Source: Siccirubricoccus soli
Lineage (GTDB): Bacteria; Pseudomonadota; Alphaproteobacteria; Acetobacterales; Acetobacteraceae
Length of the DNA: 64,000 nucleotides
Reading direction: 5' to 3'
Assembly: GCF_024178315.1 (NCBI RefSeq)
Contig: NZ_JAMZIK010000001.1
Location: forward strand, 1 to 64,000
Shown: positions 53,209 to 60,115 of the stretch, piece by piece
Layout of the letters: each line of letters starts with the position of its first letter
Numbering within the stretch: the stretch's first letter is position 1
Position numbers and translations under genes: made by a program
Notes under the pieces: model-generated
Databases searched by the model: none
The model's input: only the letters and a program-made list of their open reading frames with translations
What the model was told of the DNA's origin: nothing

Positions 53209-54111
53209 ATGCCGACCATCACCTTGCAGGAACCTTTCCGCGGCGTCTTCTACGCCCCCTTCTACGCGGCGCTGGCGCGTGGCGATTATGCGGCGGAGGG
53301 GGTGGAGGTGGTGCTGCGCAGCGGCACCATCCCGGCAAATGCCAAGGATGCGGTGCTGGCGGGGGTGGCGGACCTCGCCTGGGGCGGGCCGATGCGCATC
53401 CTGCTGGCGCATGAGGCCGACCCTGGCAGCCCCCTGCGCAATTTCGGCGCGGTGGTGATGCGGGACCCGTTCTGCCTGCTGGGCCGCACGCCGCGGCCGG
53501 ATTTCCGCCTGTCCGAGCTGGCGAGGCTGACGCTGGGCAGCGTGTCCGAAGTGCCGACGCCCTGGTGGACCCTGCAGGAGGACATCCGACAGGCGGGGCT
53601 GGACCCGACCACGGTGCGGCGGGTGACGGACCAGGGCATGGCGGCGAATCTGGACGCGCTGGTGGAGGGGCGGCTGGAGGTGGCGCAGCTCTTCGAGCCC
53701 TTCATCACCCTGGCGGAGGACCGCGGCTGCCATGTCTGGTACGCGGCGGCCTCCCGCGGCGTGACGGGCTACACCACCTTCACCACCACGACGGACATGC
53801 TGCAATCGCGACACGCCGAGTTCAAGGCGATGATCCGCGGCCTGGCGAAGACCCTGGCCTGGGTGGCGGCGAACCCGCCGGAGGCCCTGGCCGAGAGCAT
53901 CGCAGCCTATTTCCCCGATTTGCCCCAGCCGCTGCTGGCGCGCTGCCTGGCACGCTACAAGACGTTGGGGATCTGGACGCAGGATCCCTTCTACCCGGAG
54001 GAAGCCTTCGCCCGGCTGGAGCATGCGATGTCCACGGCGGGTGCCATCACCCGGAAGCCGGGCTTCGCACGGACGGCGGACAACCGGATCGTCGCGGAGG
54101 CGCTGGGTTAG
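53209..54111 (+). CDS. NMT1/THI5-like solute-binding protein without signal peptide
   Basis: A 300-residue type II binding-fold protein. The opening ITLQEPFRGVFYAPFYAALARGDYAAEGVEVVLR is the NMT1/SsuA-like first lobe. GVADLAWGGPMRILLA and GCHVWYAAASRGVTGYTTFT follow. Unlike the other binding proteins here it has no export signal, so it is either cytosolic, as in THI5-type pyrimidine enzymes, or its start is further upstream; no in-frame signal is visible there. No ABC permease or ATPase is nearby. It is convergent with the CobW-like gene, overlapping it by four bases. Confidence 0.85.
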   Translation: MPTITLQEPFRGVFYAPFYAALARGDYAAEGVEVVLRSGTIPANAKDAVLAGVADLAWGGPMRILLAHEADPGSPLRNFGAVVMRDPFCLLGRTPRPDFRLSELARLTLGSVSEVPTPWWTLQEDIRQAGLDPTTVRRVTDQGMAANLDALVEGRLEVAQLFEPFITLAEDRGCHVWYAAASRGVTGYTTFTTTTDMLQSRHAEFKAMIRGLAKTLAWVAANPPEALAESIAAYFPDLPQPLLARCLARYKTLGIWTQDPFYPEEAFARLEHAMSTAGAITRKPGFARTADNRIVAEALG

Positions 54112-55082
54112 CTGTCCCGCACCTCCGCCTCGATGGCGGCCAGCAGCCGGGCTGGCAGGTGCCGGGGGATGCCCTCGCCGATCAGCACGATCCGGCTATG
54201 GCGGTCCGTGCCCGGCCAGGCATCCAGCCATTCCAGCGGGTGCAGCAGGTGCTGCACGGCGTGCAGGGCGACGGGTTTCTCCGGCGCCTCCGCCAGCGCC
54301 ACCAGCCCTTTCAGTCGCAGCAGGCGCGGGCCGCAATGCTCCACCAGCCCCTGTAGCCAAAGCGTCAGGGCCAGGGCCGGGATCGGCGCCTCCCGCTCCA
54401 GCACGATGCTCGCCACGCCCTCGGTGTGGCGGGCATTCGCCTCCAGGAATGCGGGCAGGCTGCCGGGAGCGAAGAGCCACTCGGGGTCCACTTCGCCATG
54501 CGCCGCAACCCGGCGCGGCGCGGCCGGGTTCAGCGCTGCCAGCGCCGTCTCCAGCGTCGCCGGCACCGGTGCCAGGTCGGTCTTGGTCAGCAGCAGCCGG
54601 TCGGCCAGCATGACCTGGCGCTGGGCCTCCGGATGGCGTTCCAGCACCGCCGCGCCGGTTGCCGCATCCACCAGCGTTGCCACCGACTGCAGACGGTGTC
54701 CCGCCGCCACCCGTTCATCCGCCATCAGCGCATGCAGGATGGGGGCGGGGTCGGCCAGGCCGGAGGTCTCGATCACCACCCGCGCGTAGGCCGGCACCTC
54801 CGCCGCGGCGCGGCGCCGGGCCAGGTCCAGCAGCGTCTCCGTCAGGTCGCTGCGCACCACGCAGCAGAGGCAGCCGGTGGAGACGCTGATCAGCATGTCC
54901 TCGCTGGCGGCGATCAGGTCATGGTCGAGCGGCACCTCGCCGAACTCGTTCACGATGACGGCGCTGTCGGCAAAGCGGGGGTCCCGCAGCACGCGCTTCA
55001 GCAGCGTCGTCTTGCCGGCGCCGAGAAAGCCCGTGACGACGCAGACGGGAAGGCGTCCCTCCGGCGCCGCAATCGGGCTCAT
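54108..55082 (-). CDS. CobW/COG0523-family metallochaperone GTPase
   Basis: A 324-residue G3E GTPase. Walker A is GFLGAGKTT (18-26), the metal site GCLCC is at 70-74 (three cysteines, CxCC), ETSGLADP is the switch and base region, and TKTD the guanine-recognition motif. A C-terminal CobW_C domain of about 90 residues follows. Such proteins deliver metal ions to client enzymes. The ATG overlaps the stop of a 96-residue gene, which itself overlaps the hydantoinase gene, so the metal-dependent hydantoinase is the natural client candidate. Zinc is the usual metal, but nothing here proves which. Confidence 0.93.
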   Translation of the reverse strand: MSPIAAPEGRLPVCVVTGFLGAGKTTLLKRVLRDPRFADSAVIVNEFGEVPLDHDLIAASEDMLISVSTGCLCCVVRSDLTETLLDLARRRAAAEVPAYARVVIETSGLADPAPILHALMADERVAAGHRLQSVATLVDAATGAAVLERHPEAQRQVMLADRLLLTKTDLAPVPATLETALAALNPAAPRRVAAHGEVDPEWLFAPGSLPAFLEANARHTEGVASIVLEREAPIPALALTLWLQGLVEHCGPRLLRLKGLVALAEAPEKPVALHAVQHLLHPLEWLDAWPGTDRHSRIVLIGEGIPRHLPARLLAAIEAEVRDS

Positions 55083-55369
55083 GCCTCCGGCAACGCGACC
55101 CTGGCGCGCCGCGCTTCCCCTTCGCCGGCGCCTACCGCATTGCGCAACCCGCGCAGCAGGCCGAGCACCGAGGTGCAGGGCCGCCTCTGCCCCGGCCGTT
55201 CGAGCCACCAGCGGATCGGCCGGTCGGCTGGCTCCGCCGCATGCACGCTGAGCGGCGTGCCATCCGGTGCCGCCAGCGCCACCCTACCTTCCACCACGCG
55301 GACCTTCCCCGGCACCTGCCACAGCGCCAGGGCGTCGGAGATCAGGTCGCGCAGCTCCGGCGGCGTCAC
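55079..55369 (-). CDS. 96-residue protein between hydantoinase and CobW GTPase
   Basis: No family is recognised. The start is GTG in a GTGA overlap with the hydantoinase stop, and the end is an ATGA overlap with the CobW gene, so all three are translated together. The N-terminal half looks like a small alpha/beta fold (ELRDLISDALALWQVPGKV, then VVEGRVALAAPDGTPLSV). A central WWLERPGQRRPCTSV has a single Cys. The tail is Arg/Ala-rich. Position suggests an adaptor or accessory protein for hydantoinase maturation; this is inference from gene order only. Confidence 0.7.
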   Translation of the reverse strand: MTPPELRDLISDALALWQVPGKVRVVEGRVALAAPDGTPLSVHAAEPADRPIRWWLERPGQRRPCTSVLGLLRGLRNAVGAGEGEARRARVALPEA

Positions 55370-56796
55370 AGCGCCGCGCCGGCGCGGATCTCTTCTGGCA
55401 CCTTGCGGGAGAGCCAGGTGCCGCCCCGGTCGTCGCCCAGCCACTTGTCGCCCTCCACCACCACCTTGCCGCGCAGGATGGTCATGGAAGGCCAGGCATT
55501 CACCTCGCGCCCTTCCCAGGGCGAGTAGTCGCTCTCATGCATCACCTCGGCCCGCACGGTGCGCTTCAGCGCCGGGTCCAGGATGCAGATATCCGCATCC
55601 GCCCCCGGTGCGATGCAGCCCTTGCGCGGATAGAGCCCCATGATCCGCGCTGCATTGGTGGAGACGGCATCGACGAATTGCCGCAGCGTGAAGCGGCGCT
55701 TGCCGACCATCTCCGAATACATCACCGCCACCCGCGGCTCGACGCCGGAATTGCCGCCGGTGGTGTCGTCGATCTGCTTGCCCTGGGTCTTCACCGCCAG
55801 GGAGCAGCAGAGCTCATCCGTCGCCACGCAATTGATGCTGCCATCCATCGCGCCACGCCACAGCTCATCCTGGTCCGCCTGGGATTTGAGCGAGGGGTAG
55901 GTGTGGTAGATCTGCCCGTTCGGGCGCTTGTAGTCCTCCTGGGTGTAGAGCATGTACTGGTGCAGGCTCTCGCCATAGACGGGCTGGTTCTTGCCCCGCG
56001 CGGCGCGGATGGCGTGCACGCCATTGGCCGCCGAGACATGCAGCATGTAGAGCGCGGTGCCCGGCACATGCTCCGCCAGACGCAGGACGCGGCGGAAGGA
56101 GAGGTCTTCCGAAAGGGTGTTGTGCACCTCCGCCATGTTCTCGAAGCCGGTGCGGCCCTCGCGGAACAGCTTGGCGTACATGTGCATGACGATGTCGTTG
56201 TCCTCGGCATGGATGACGCCGAGGCCGCCCTTCTTCGCCAGCACCTGGAAGACTTCCCAGATATCGCCGAAATCCACCATCCGTCCCTTGCGGCTCGGGG
56301 TGATGTCGGTGGTGAAGATCTTCACCGAGGCGTGGCCCGCCTCGATCGCCTCGCCGAGCTGGGCCGGGATCTCGGGCGGCAGGTCGCCCTCCACCATGGT
56401 GTGCAGCGCCCAGTCGCAGGGCGAGCCATCCTCGCGCCACTGGGCCATCCGCTCCTCGATGGCGCCCTGCACGGTCTTGCCATGGGTCCAGCGGGTGAAG
56501 TCGATGATGGTGGTGGTGCCGCCGAACAGCGCGGCCTTGCCGACCACGCTCGGCCCCTTGGTGTATTCGATGGCGCCGCCCGGGCCATAGGTGGGCCAGA
56601 GGCAATGGGTGTGCGGATCGATGCCGCCCGGCATCACGATCTTGCCTATGGCGTCGATCCGCCGGGCATTGGCGGAGAGCGGGAAGGCACCGCGCTCGGC
56701 GATGGCCACCACCTTCTCGCCCGAAATGGCAACATCGGCCGGGCCGATACTGTGCGGCGTGACGACGCAATCCCCGGAGATGACCAGATCGACCAT
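55366..56796 (-). CDS. Dihydropyrimidinase/D-hydantoinase
   Basis: A 476-residue cyclic amidohydrolase that opens dihydropyrimidine or hydantoin rings. The binuclear metal site is complete: H62 and H64 in DPHTHC, carboxylated K159 in ASVKIFTTD, H196 in VIHAED, H253 in LHVSAANG and D327 in ATDELC. Length and C-terminal SDYSPWEGREV match the family. It starts at MVDLVISGDCVV. Downstream genes overlap it in a coupled set with a CobW GTPase. No carbamoylase or PydA/PydX genes are in the window, so a hydantoin-like or other cyclic amide substrate is as likely as uracil breakdown products. Confidence 0.95.
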   Translation of the reverse strand: MVDLVISGDCVVTPHSIGPADVAISGEKVVAIAERGAFPLSANARRIDAIGKIVMPGGIDPHTHCLWPTYGPGGAIEYTKGPSVVGKAALFGGTTTIIDFTRWTHGKTVQGAIEERMAQWREDGSPCDWALHTMVEGDLPPEIPAQLGEAIEAGHASVKIFTTDITPSRKGRMVDFGDIWEVFQVLAKKGGLGVIHAEDNDIVMHMYAKLFREGRTGFENMAEVHNTLSEDLSFRRVLRLAEHVPGTALYMLHVSAANGVHAIRAARGKNQPVYGESLHQYMLYTQEDYKRPNGQIYHTYPSLKSQADQDELWRGAMDGSINCVATDELCCSLAVKTQGKQIDDTTGGNSGVEPRVAVMYSEMVGKRRFTLRQFVDAVSTNAARIMGLYPRKGCIAPGADADICILDPALKRTVRAEVMHESDYSPWEGREVNAWPSMTILRGKVVVEGDKWLGDDRGGTWLSRKVPEEIRAGAAL

Positions 56797-57049
56797 GGCT
56801 TCGCCCCTCTTTGCCGCAGCAGGATGCTGCGGCGGAATGGCGTGAGCCGCAAGCCCTGGCCGATGGGTTGAGGAAGGGCGCTACCCTCCCTCAAACTCCC
56901 GCCCGCCAAGGGCCGCAAGGCCCTTGGAACCCTTGAGTCGGCAGGCTGAACTGTCGGGCCTTAAACTAAGGGTCTCCAAAGGCCCTTCGGCCTTTGGCGG
57001 GATCGGACGCACTGCGTCCGATGTGAGGGCGGGCAGAGCCCCTCTCGAT
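56797..57049. repeat. Intergenic cluster of three hairpins
   Basis: The gap between two minus-strand genes has no gene. It contains CCAAGGGCC...GGCCCTTGG at 56906-56927, CCAAAGGCC...GGCCTTTGG at 56976-56997, and ATCGGACGC...GCGTCCGAT at 57002-57022, each with a three- or four-base loop. The first repeats the stem seen at 28114-28135. They may terminate 2-hydroxyacid dehydrogenase transcripts before the hydantoinase operon. Confidence 0.7.
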
Positions 57050-58102
57050 CTAGGCGATGGGCCGCCCGGTCTTCGCTTCGTACCGTGCCCGGAACCGCTC
57101 GACGACCTCCGGATTGATGATCCGCGGCGGCATCCGGCCGGAGGCGGCGTCGGCGAAGGCCAGCGCCGCGATGCGGCTGATGTTGGAGCGGCTTTCATGC
57201 GTCACCCCCGCAGTGTGCTGGGTGACGATGACGTTCGGCATGTTCAGCAGCGGGTGGCTCGGCGGCGGCGGCTCCTGCTCCCACACATCGAGGCCGGCGG
57301 CGGCGATATGGCCGCTGGCCAGCGCCGCGTGCAGCGCCGGCTCGTCATGGATGTTGCCGCGGGCGGTGGTGACGAAGATCGCCCCTTTCCTCATCTTCGC
57401 GAAGCTTTCCGCATTCATCAGCCCCCGGCTTTCCGGGGAGAGCGGCAGGTGCAGGCTGACCACGTCGCTTTCCGCCAGCAGCTCCTCCATCTCCACCTTG
57501 CGGGCGCCGCGCGCCGCCACCGTGGCGGCATCCAGATAGGGGTCGCAGGCGAGGACCGGGCAGGAGAAGGCGAGGCGGACGATCTCCGCCACCCGTGTCC
57601 CGACATGGCCGATGCCGACCAGCCCCACGGTCCGGCCGCGCAGTTCCCGCCCCATCAGTGCAACACGGTTCTTCGCCTGGCCGGCGCGCATGGCGGCCTG
57701 GGCTTCCGGCATGCGCTTCAGCAGCGCCAGCATCATGCCCACCGCATGTTCCGCCACGCCCTCGGCATTGCCGCCGGCCTGGTTCACCAGCAGCACGCCG
57801 GCCTCGGTGCAGGCCTTGGGGTTCACCGTGTCGTAGCCCGCGCCGGTGCTGCCGACCATCAGCAGGTCCGGCAGGTCCCGCAGCAGCTCCGGTCCCACAT
57901 GGAAGCGCTTCGGCAGCTCGTCGCGGGAGGCCATGCAGTAATAGGCGTCCACGCCCTGCAGCGCGGCCAGCACCGCTTCCTCCGGTTGGTCCAGGGGGAT
58001 GCGCACCACCTCCATCACCGGGTGTTCGGCGGCGGTGTCGAGGAAGCTCTGATGCGGGACATGGGACAGGTAGCCGACGCGGAAGCGACGCAGTTCGGTC
58101 AC
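57050..58102 (-). CDS. D-isomer-specific 2-hydroxyacid dehydrogenase
   Basis: A 350-residue NAD-dependent dehydrogenase. The substrate domain surrounds a Rossmann domain with VGLVGIGHVGTRVAEIV. Catalytic residues are the Arg in TTARGNIHDE, the Glu in GLDVWEQEPP, and the His in VTQHTAGVTHES. The start is GTG with AGGAGG eight bases upstream, which settles the N terminus as MTELRRFRVGYLSHV. It reduces a 2-keto acid or oxidises the D-hydroxy acid; the exact substrate is unknown. It is divergent from the TauE/SafE permease gene across 79 bases. Confidence 0.94.
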   Translation of the reverse strand: MTELRRFRVGYLSHVPHQSFLDTAAEHPVMEVVRIPLDQPEEAVLAALQGVDAYYCMASRDELPKRFHVGPELLRDLPDLLMVGSTGAGYDTVNPKACTEAGVLLVNQAGGNAEGVAEHAVGMMLALLKRMPEAQAAMRAGQAKNRVALMGRELRGRTVGLVGIGHVGTRVAEIVRLAFSCPVLACDPYLDAATVAARGARKVEMEELLAESDVVSLHLPLSPESRGLMNAESFAKMRKGAIFVTTARGNIHDEPALHAALASGHIAAAGLDVWEQEPPPPSHPLLNMPNVIVTQHTAGVTHESRSNISRIAALAFADAASGRMPPRIINPEVVERFRARYEAKTGRPIA

Positions 58103-58110
58103 GACGATTT

Positions 58111-58116
58111 CCTCCT
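58111..58116 (-). promoter_or_regulatory. Consensus ribosome binding site deciding a GTG start
   Basis: AGGAGG on the minus strand lies eight bases before GTG at 58102. It identifies that GTG, rather than far-upstream ATGs in the same open frame, as the start of the 2-hydroxyacid dehydrogenase. Confidence 0.75.
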
Positions 58117-58181
58117 GAGCTGCCGAGGTTGTATCGCGCGGCGGATCGGGCGAAAACCCGGGGACGGAGCAAGGGGCGCGC

Positions 58182-58913
58182 ATGCTGGCGCTGGTGGTGA
58201 TTGGCGCCGCATTGGCGGGGTTCGTGCAGGGTTTGTCGGGCTTCGCCTTCGGGCTGGTGGCGCTGGCTTTCTGGGCCTGGGCGCTGGACCCGGTGGTGGC
58301 GGGCTCCCTGGTGGTGCTGGGGTCCCTGGTCGGCCAGTTGATGGGCGTGCCGCTGATGCGCCTGGCGGCGCTGCCGCGGGCGCTGCCCTTCATCGCCGGC
58401 GGGGCGCTGGGCGTGCCGCTGGGCGTCACCCTGCTGTCGCGGGTGGACCCGCTGCTGTTCCAGGCCGGGCTGGGGACGCTGCTGGTGCTATGGTGCCCGC
58501 TGATGCTGGCCTCTGGGAAGCTGCCGCGCATCACTCATGGCGGTCGGGTGGCGGATGGCGTGGCCGGGCTGGCGGGCGGCTTCATGGGCGGGCTGGCGGG
58601 CGTGCCAGGGCCGGTGCCCACCCTGTGGTGCACGCTGCGCGGCTGGGAACGGCCGGTGCAGCGCGCGGTATTCCAGTATTTCAACCTCTCCATGCATGTG
58701 CTGACGACCACCGGCCTGATCGTCTCCGGCCAATTGCGGCGGGAGGCGCTGAGCCTCTGCCTGATGGTGGTGCCGGTGGTGGTCGTCACGGCCATCCTCG
58801 GCGCGCGCACCTACCGGAAGCTGGGCGACCTCGGCTTCCAGCGGGTGGTGCTGGCCCTGCTGGCGCTCTCCGGCGTGACAATGCTGCTGCACAGCCTGCC
58901 GCATCTGCTGTAG
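58182..58913 (+). CDS. TauE/SafE-family membrane exporter
   Basis: A 243-residue integral membrane protein with seven to eight hydrophobic segments. The first, LALVVIGAALAGFVQGLSGFAFGLVALAFW, carries the family G-x-G-G/S-G-F-like core, and a second half repeats the pattern (GVAGLAGGFMGGLAGVPGPV). TauE/SafE proteins move sulfite, sulfoacetate or other organic anions. It is divergent from a 2-hydroxyacid dehydrogenase, so an organic-acid substrate is plausible. No sulfonate genes are near. Confidence 0.9.
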   Translation: MLALVVIGAALAGFVQGLSGFAFGLVALAFWAWALDPVVAGSLVVLGSLVGQLMGVPLMRLAALPRALPFIAGGALGVPLGVTLLSRVDPLLFQAGLGTLLVLWCPLMLASGKLPRITHGGRVADGVAGLAGGFMGGLAGVPGPVPTLWCTLRGWERPVQRAVFQYFNLSMHVLTTTGLIVSGQLRREALSLCLMVVPVVVVTAILGARTYRKLGDLGFQRVVLALLALSGVTMLLHSLPHLL

Positions 58914-58946
58914 CCCAGGCTTCGTTCGGGCGCACCGCAAGGCCGA

Positions 58947-58964
58947 GGGCGCCGCGATGCGCCC
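58947..58964. terminator. Short hairpin between convergent genes
   Basis: GGGCGC and GCGCCC flank six bases between the TauE/SafE and PrpF stops. The stem is short and no T run follows, so a terminator role is uncertain. Confidence 0.3.
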
Positions 58965-58978
58965 CCGGCCGGCGGGCG

Positions 58979-60115
58979 TCAGTCGGGCAGGGCAACCTGG
59001 CCCTGCATCAGACGGCGGGCGGTGCGGAAGACCACGGCGCTGTCAGCATGCCAGGCCTTGCCCTTGCGCCGCACCTCCGCCCCCACGGTCAGCATGCCGG
59101 AGGGATGCGCCACGCGGATCTCCTCCGGCCTCTCGCCGCGCGTCGCCAGCGCATGCGGGATGCTGCCCTCGATGCGGCAGGCCACGGCGAGGCCCATGGC
59201 GCCGGTCATCGGCACGGCGCGGTGCGGCCGCTCCATGGAGAGCATGCGGACCGTCACGTCATGCTGCGCCGGGTCCAGCATCTGGCCATCCAGAGTCCGC
59301 GCCGCCAGCGGCCCGGCCACCAGCGCCACGCGCGGACTGGCGAGGCCCACCGCCTCCGGCGTCGCCCCCAGCCCCATCGCCATGCCCGCGATGCGGCGGA
59401 TGCGGTCCAGCAGCGCCATGAGCTCCGGCCGCGCCTCGATGGCATCCGGCGATTCCACGCCGGTCAGCCCCAGCGCCTCGGCCGCCACGAAGGCGGCGGG
59501 GTTGGCGGCATCCACCAGGCTGGCCTGCAGCCGGCCGAAGCCCGGGACCTCCAGCACATCCACCGGATTGCCGGTGGGCAGCAGGGCGGCGCATTGCGTC
59601 GCGCCGGGGGAGAGGAAATCAAGCCTGATGCGCGCCCCTGTGCCGGCCACGCCGGCAATGGCGAAATCGCCCTTCACCTCGGCCCGGCCGCCCCGCACCG
59701 GGAAGCGGGCATGGATCAGTTTCTTCGTATTCACCTGGTGGATGCGGACCAGAGCCTCGCCATCCGGCACCCGCACCAGCCTTTCATCCACCGCGAAGGG
59801 GCCGACGGCAGAGGACAGGTTCCCGCAATTCCCCTTCCAGTCCACCACCGGCTTGTCCACCGCCACCTGGGCGAAGGTGTAGTCCACATCCGCCTCCGGG
59901 TGCGTGGACGGGCCGATGATGACGCCCTTCGAGAGCGAGGAGATGCCGCCGCCCATGCCATCCAGCTGCCGCCCGTAGGGGTCCGGGCTGCCGAGGACAG
60001 TCAGCAGGATCGGGTCGATCTCGGCGCGGGAGGCGGGCAGGTCCCGCGCATGGAAGAACACGCCCTTGGAGGAGCCGCCGCGGATGAAGGCGGCAGGGAT
60101 GAAGCGCTGGGTCAT
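58979..60115 (-). CDS. PrpF-family aconitate/methylaconitate isomerase
   Basis: A 378-residue two-domain isomerase of the PrpF family. It starts TQRFIPAAFIRGGSSKGVFF, the typical substrate loop, and contains LDGMGGGISSLSKGVIIGPS, GNCGNLSSAVGPFAV and LSPGATQCAALLPTGNPVD. Family members isomerise methylaconitate, oxalomesaconate or similar unsaturated carboxylates. No methylcitrate genes (prpB, C, D) are present, so propionate use is unlikely here. It overlaps the upstream molybdenum hydroxylase gene by ATGA; a shared pathway for an unsaturated or heteroaromatic acid is suggested. Confidence 0.9.
   Translation of the reverse strand: MTQRFIPAAFIRGGSSKGVFFHARDLPASRAEIDPILLTVLGSPDPYGRQLDGMGGGISSLSKGVIIGPSTHPEADVDYTFAQVAVDKPVVDWKGNCGNLSSAVGPFAVDERLVRVPDGEALVRIHQVNTKKLIHARFPVRGGRAEVKGDFAIAGVAGTGARIRLDFLSPGATQCAALLPTGNPVDVLEVPGFGRLQASLVDAANPAAFVAAEALGLTGVESPDAIEARPELMALLDRIRRIAGMAMGLGATPEAVGLASPRVALVAGPLAARTLDGQMLDPAQHDVTVRMLSMERPHRAVPMTGAMGLAVACRIEGSIPHALATRGERPEEIRVAHPSGMLTVGAEVRRKGKAWHADSAVVFRTARRLMQGQVALPD

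Noticed and set aside
58979-60115. Methylcitrate-cycle operon for propionate
   Set aside because: Only the PrpF-type gene is present; no prpB, prpC or prpD-like gene is near.
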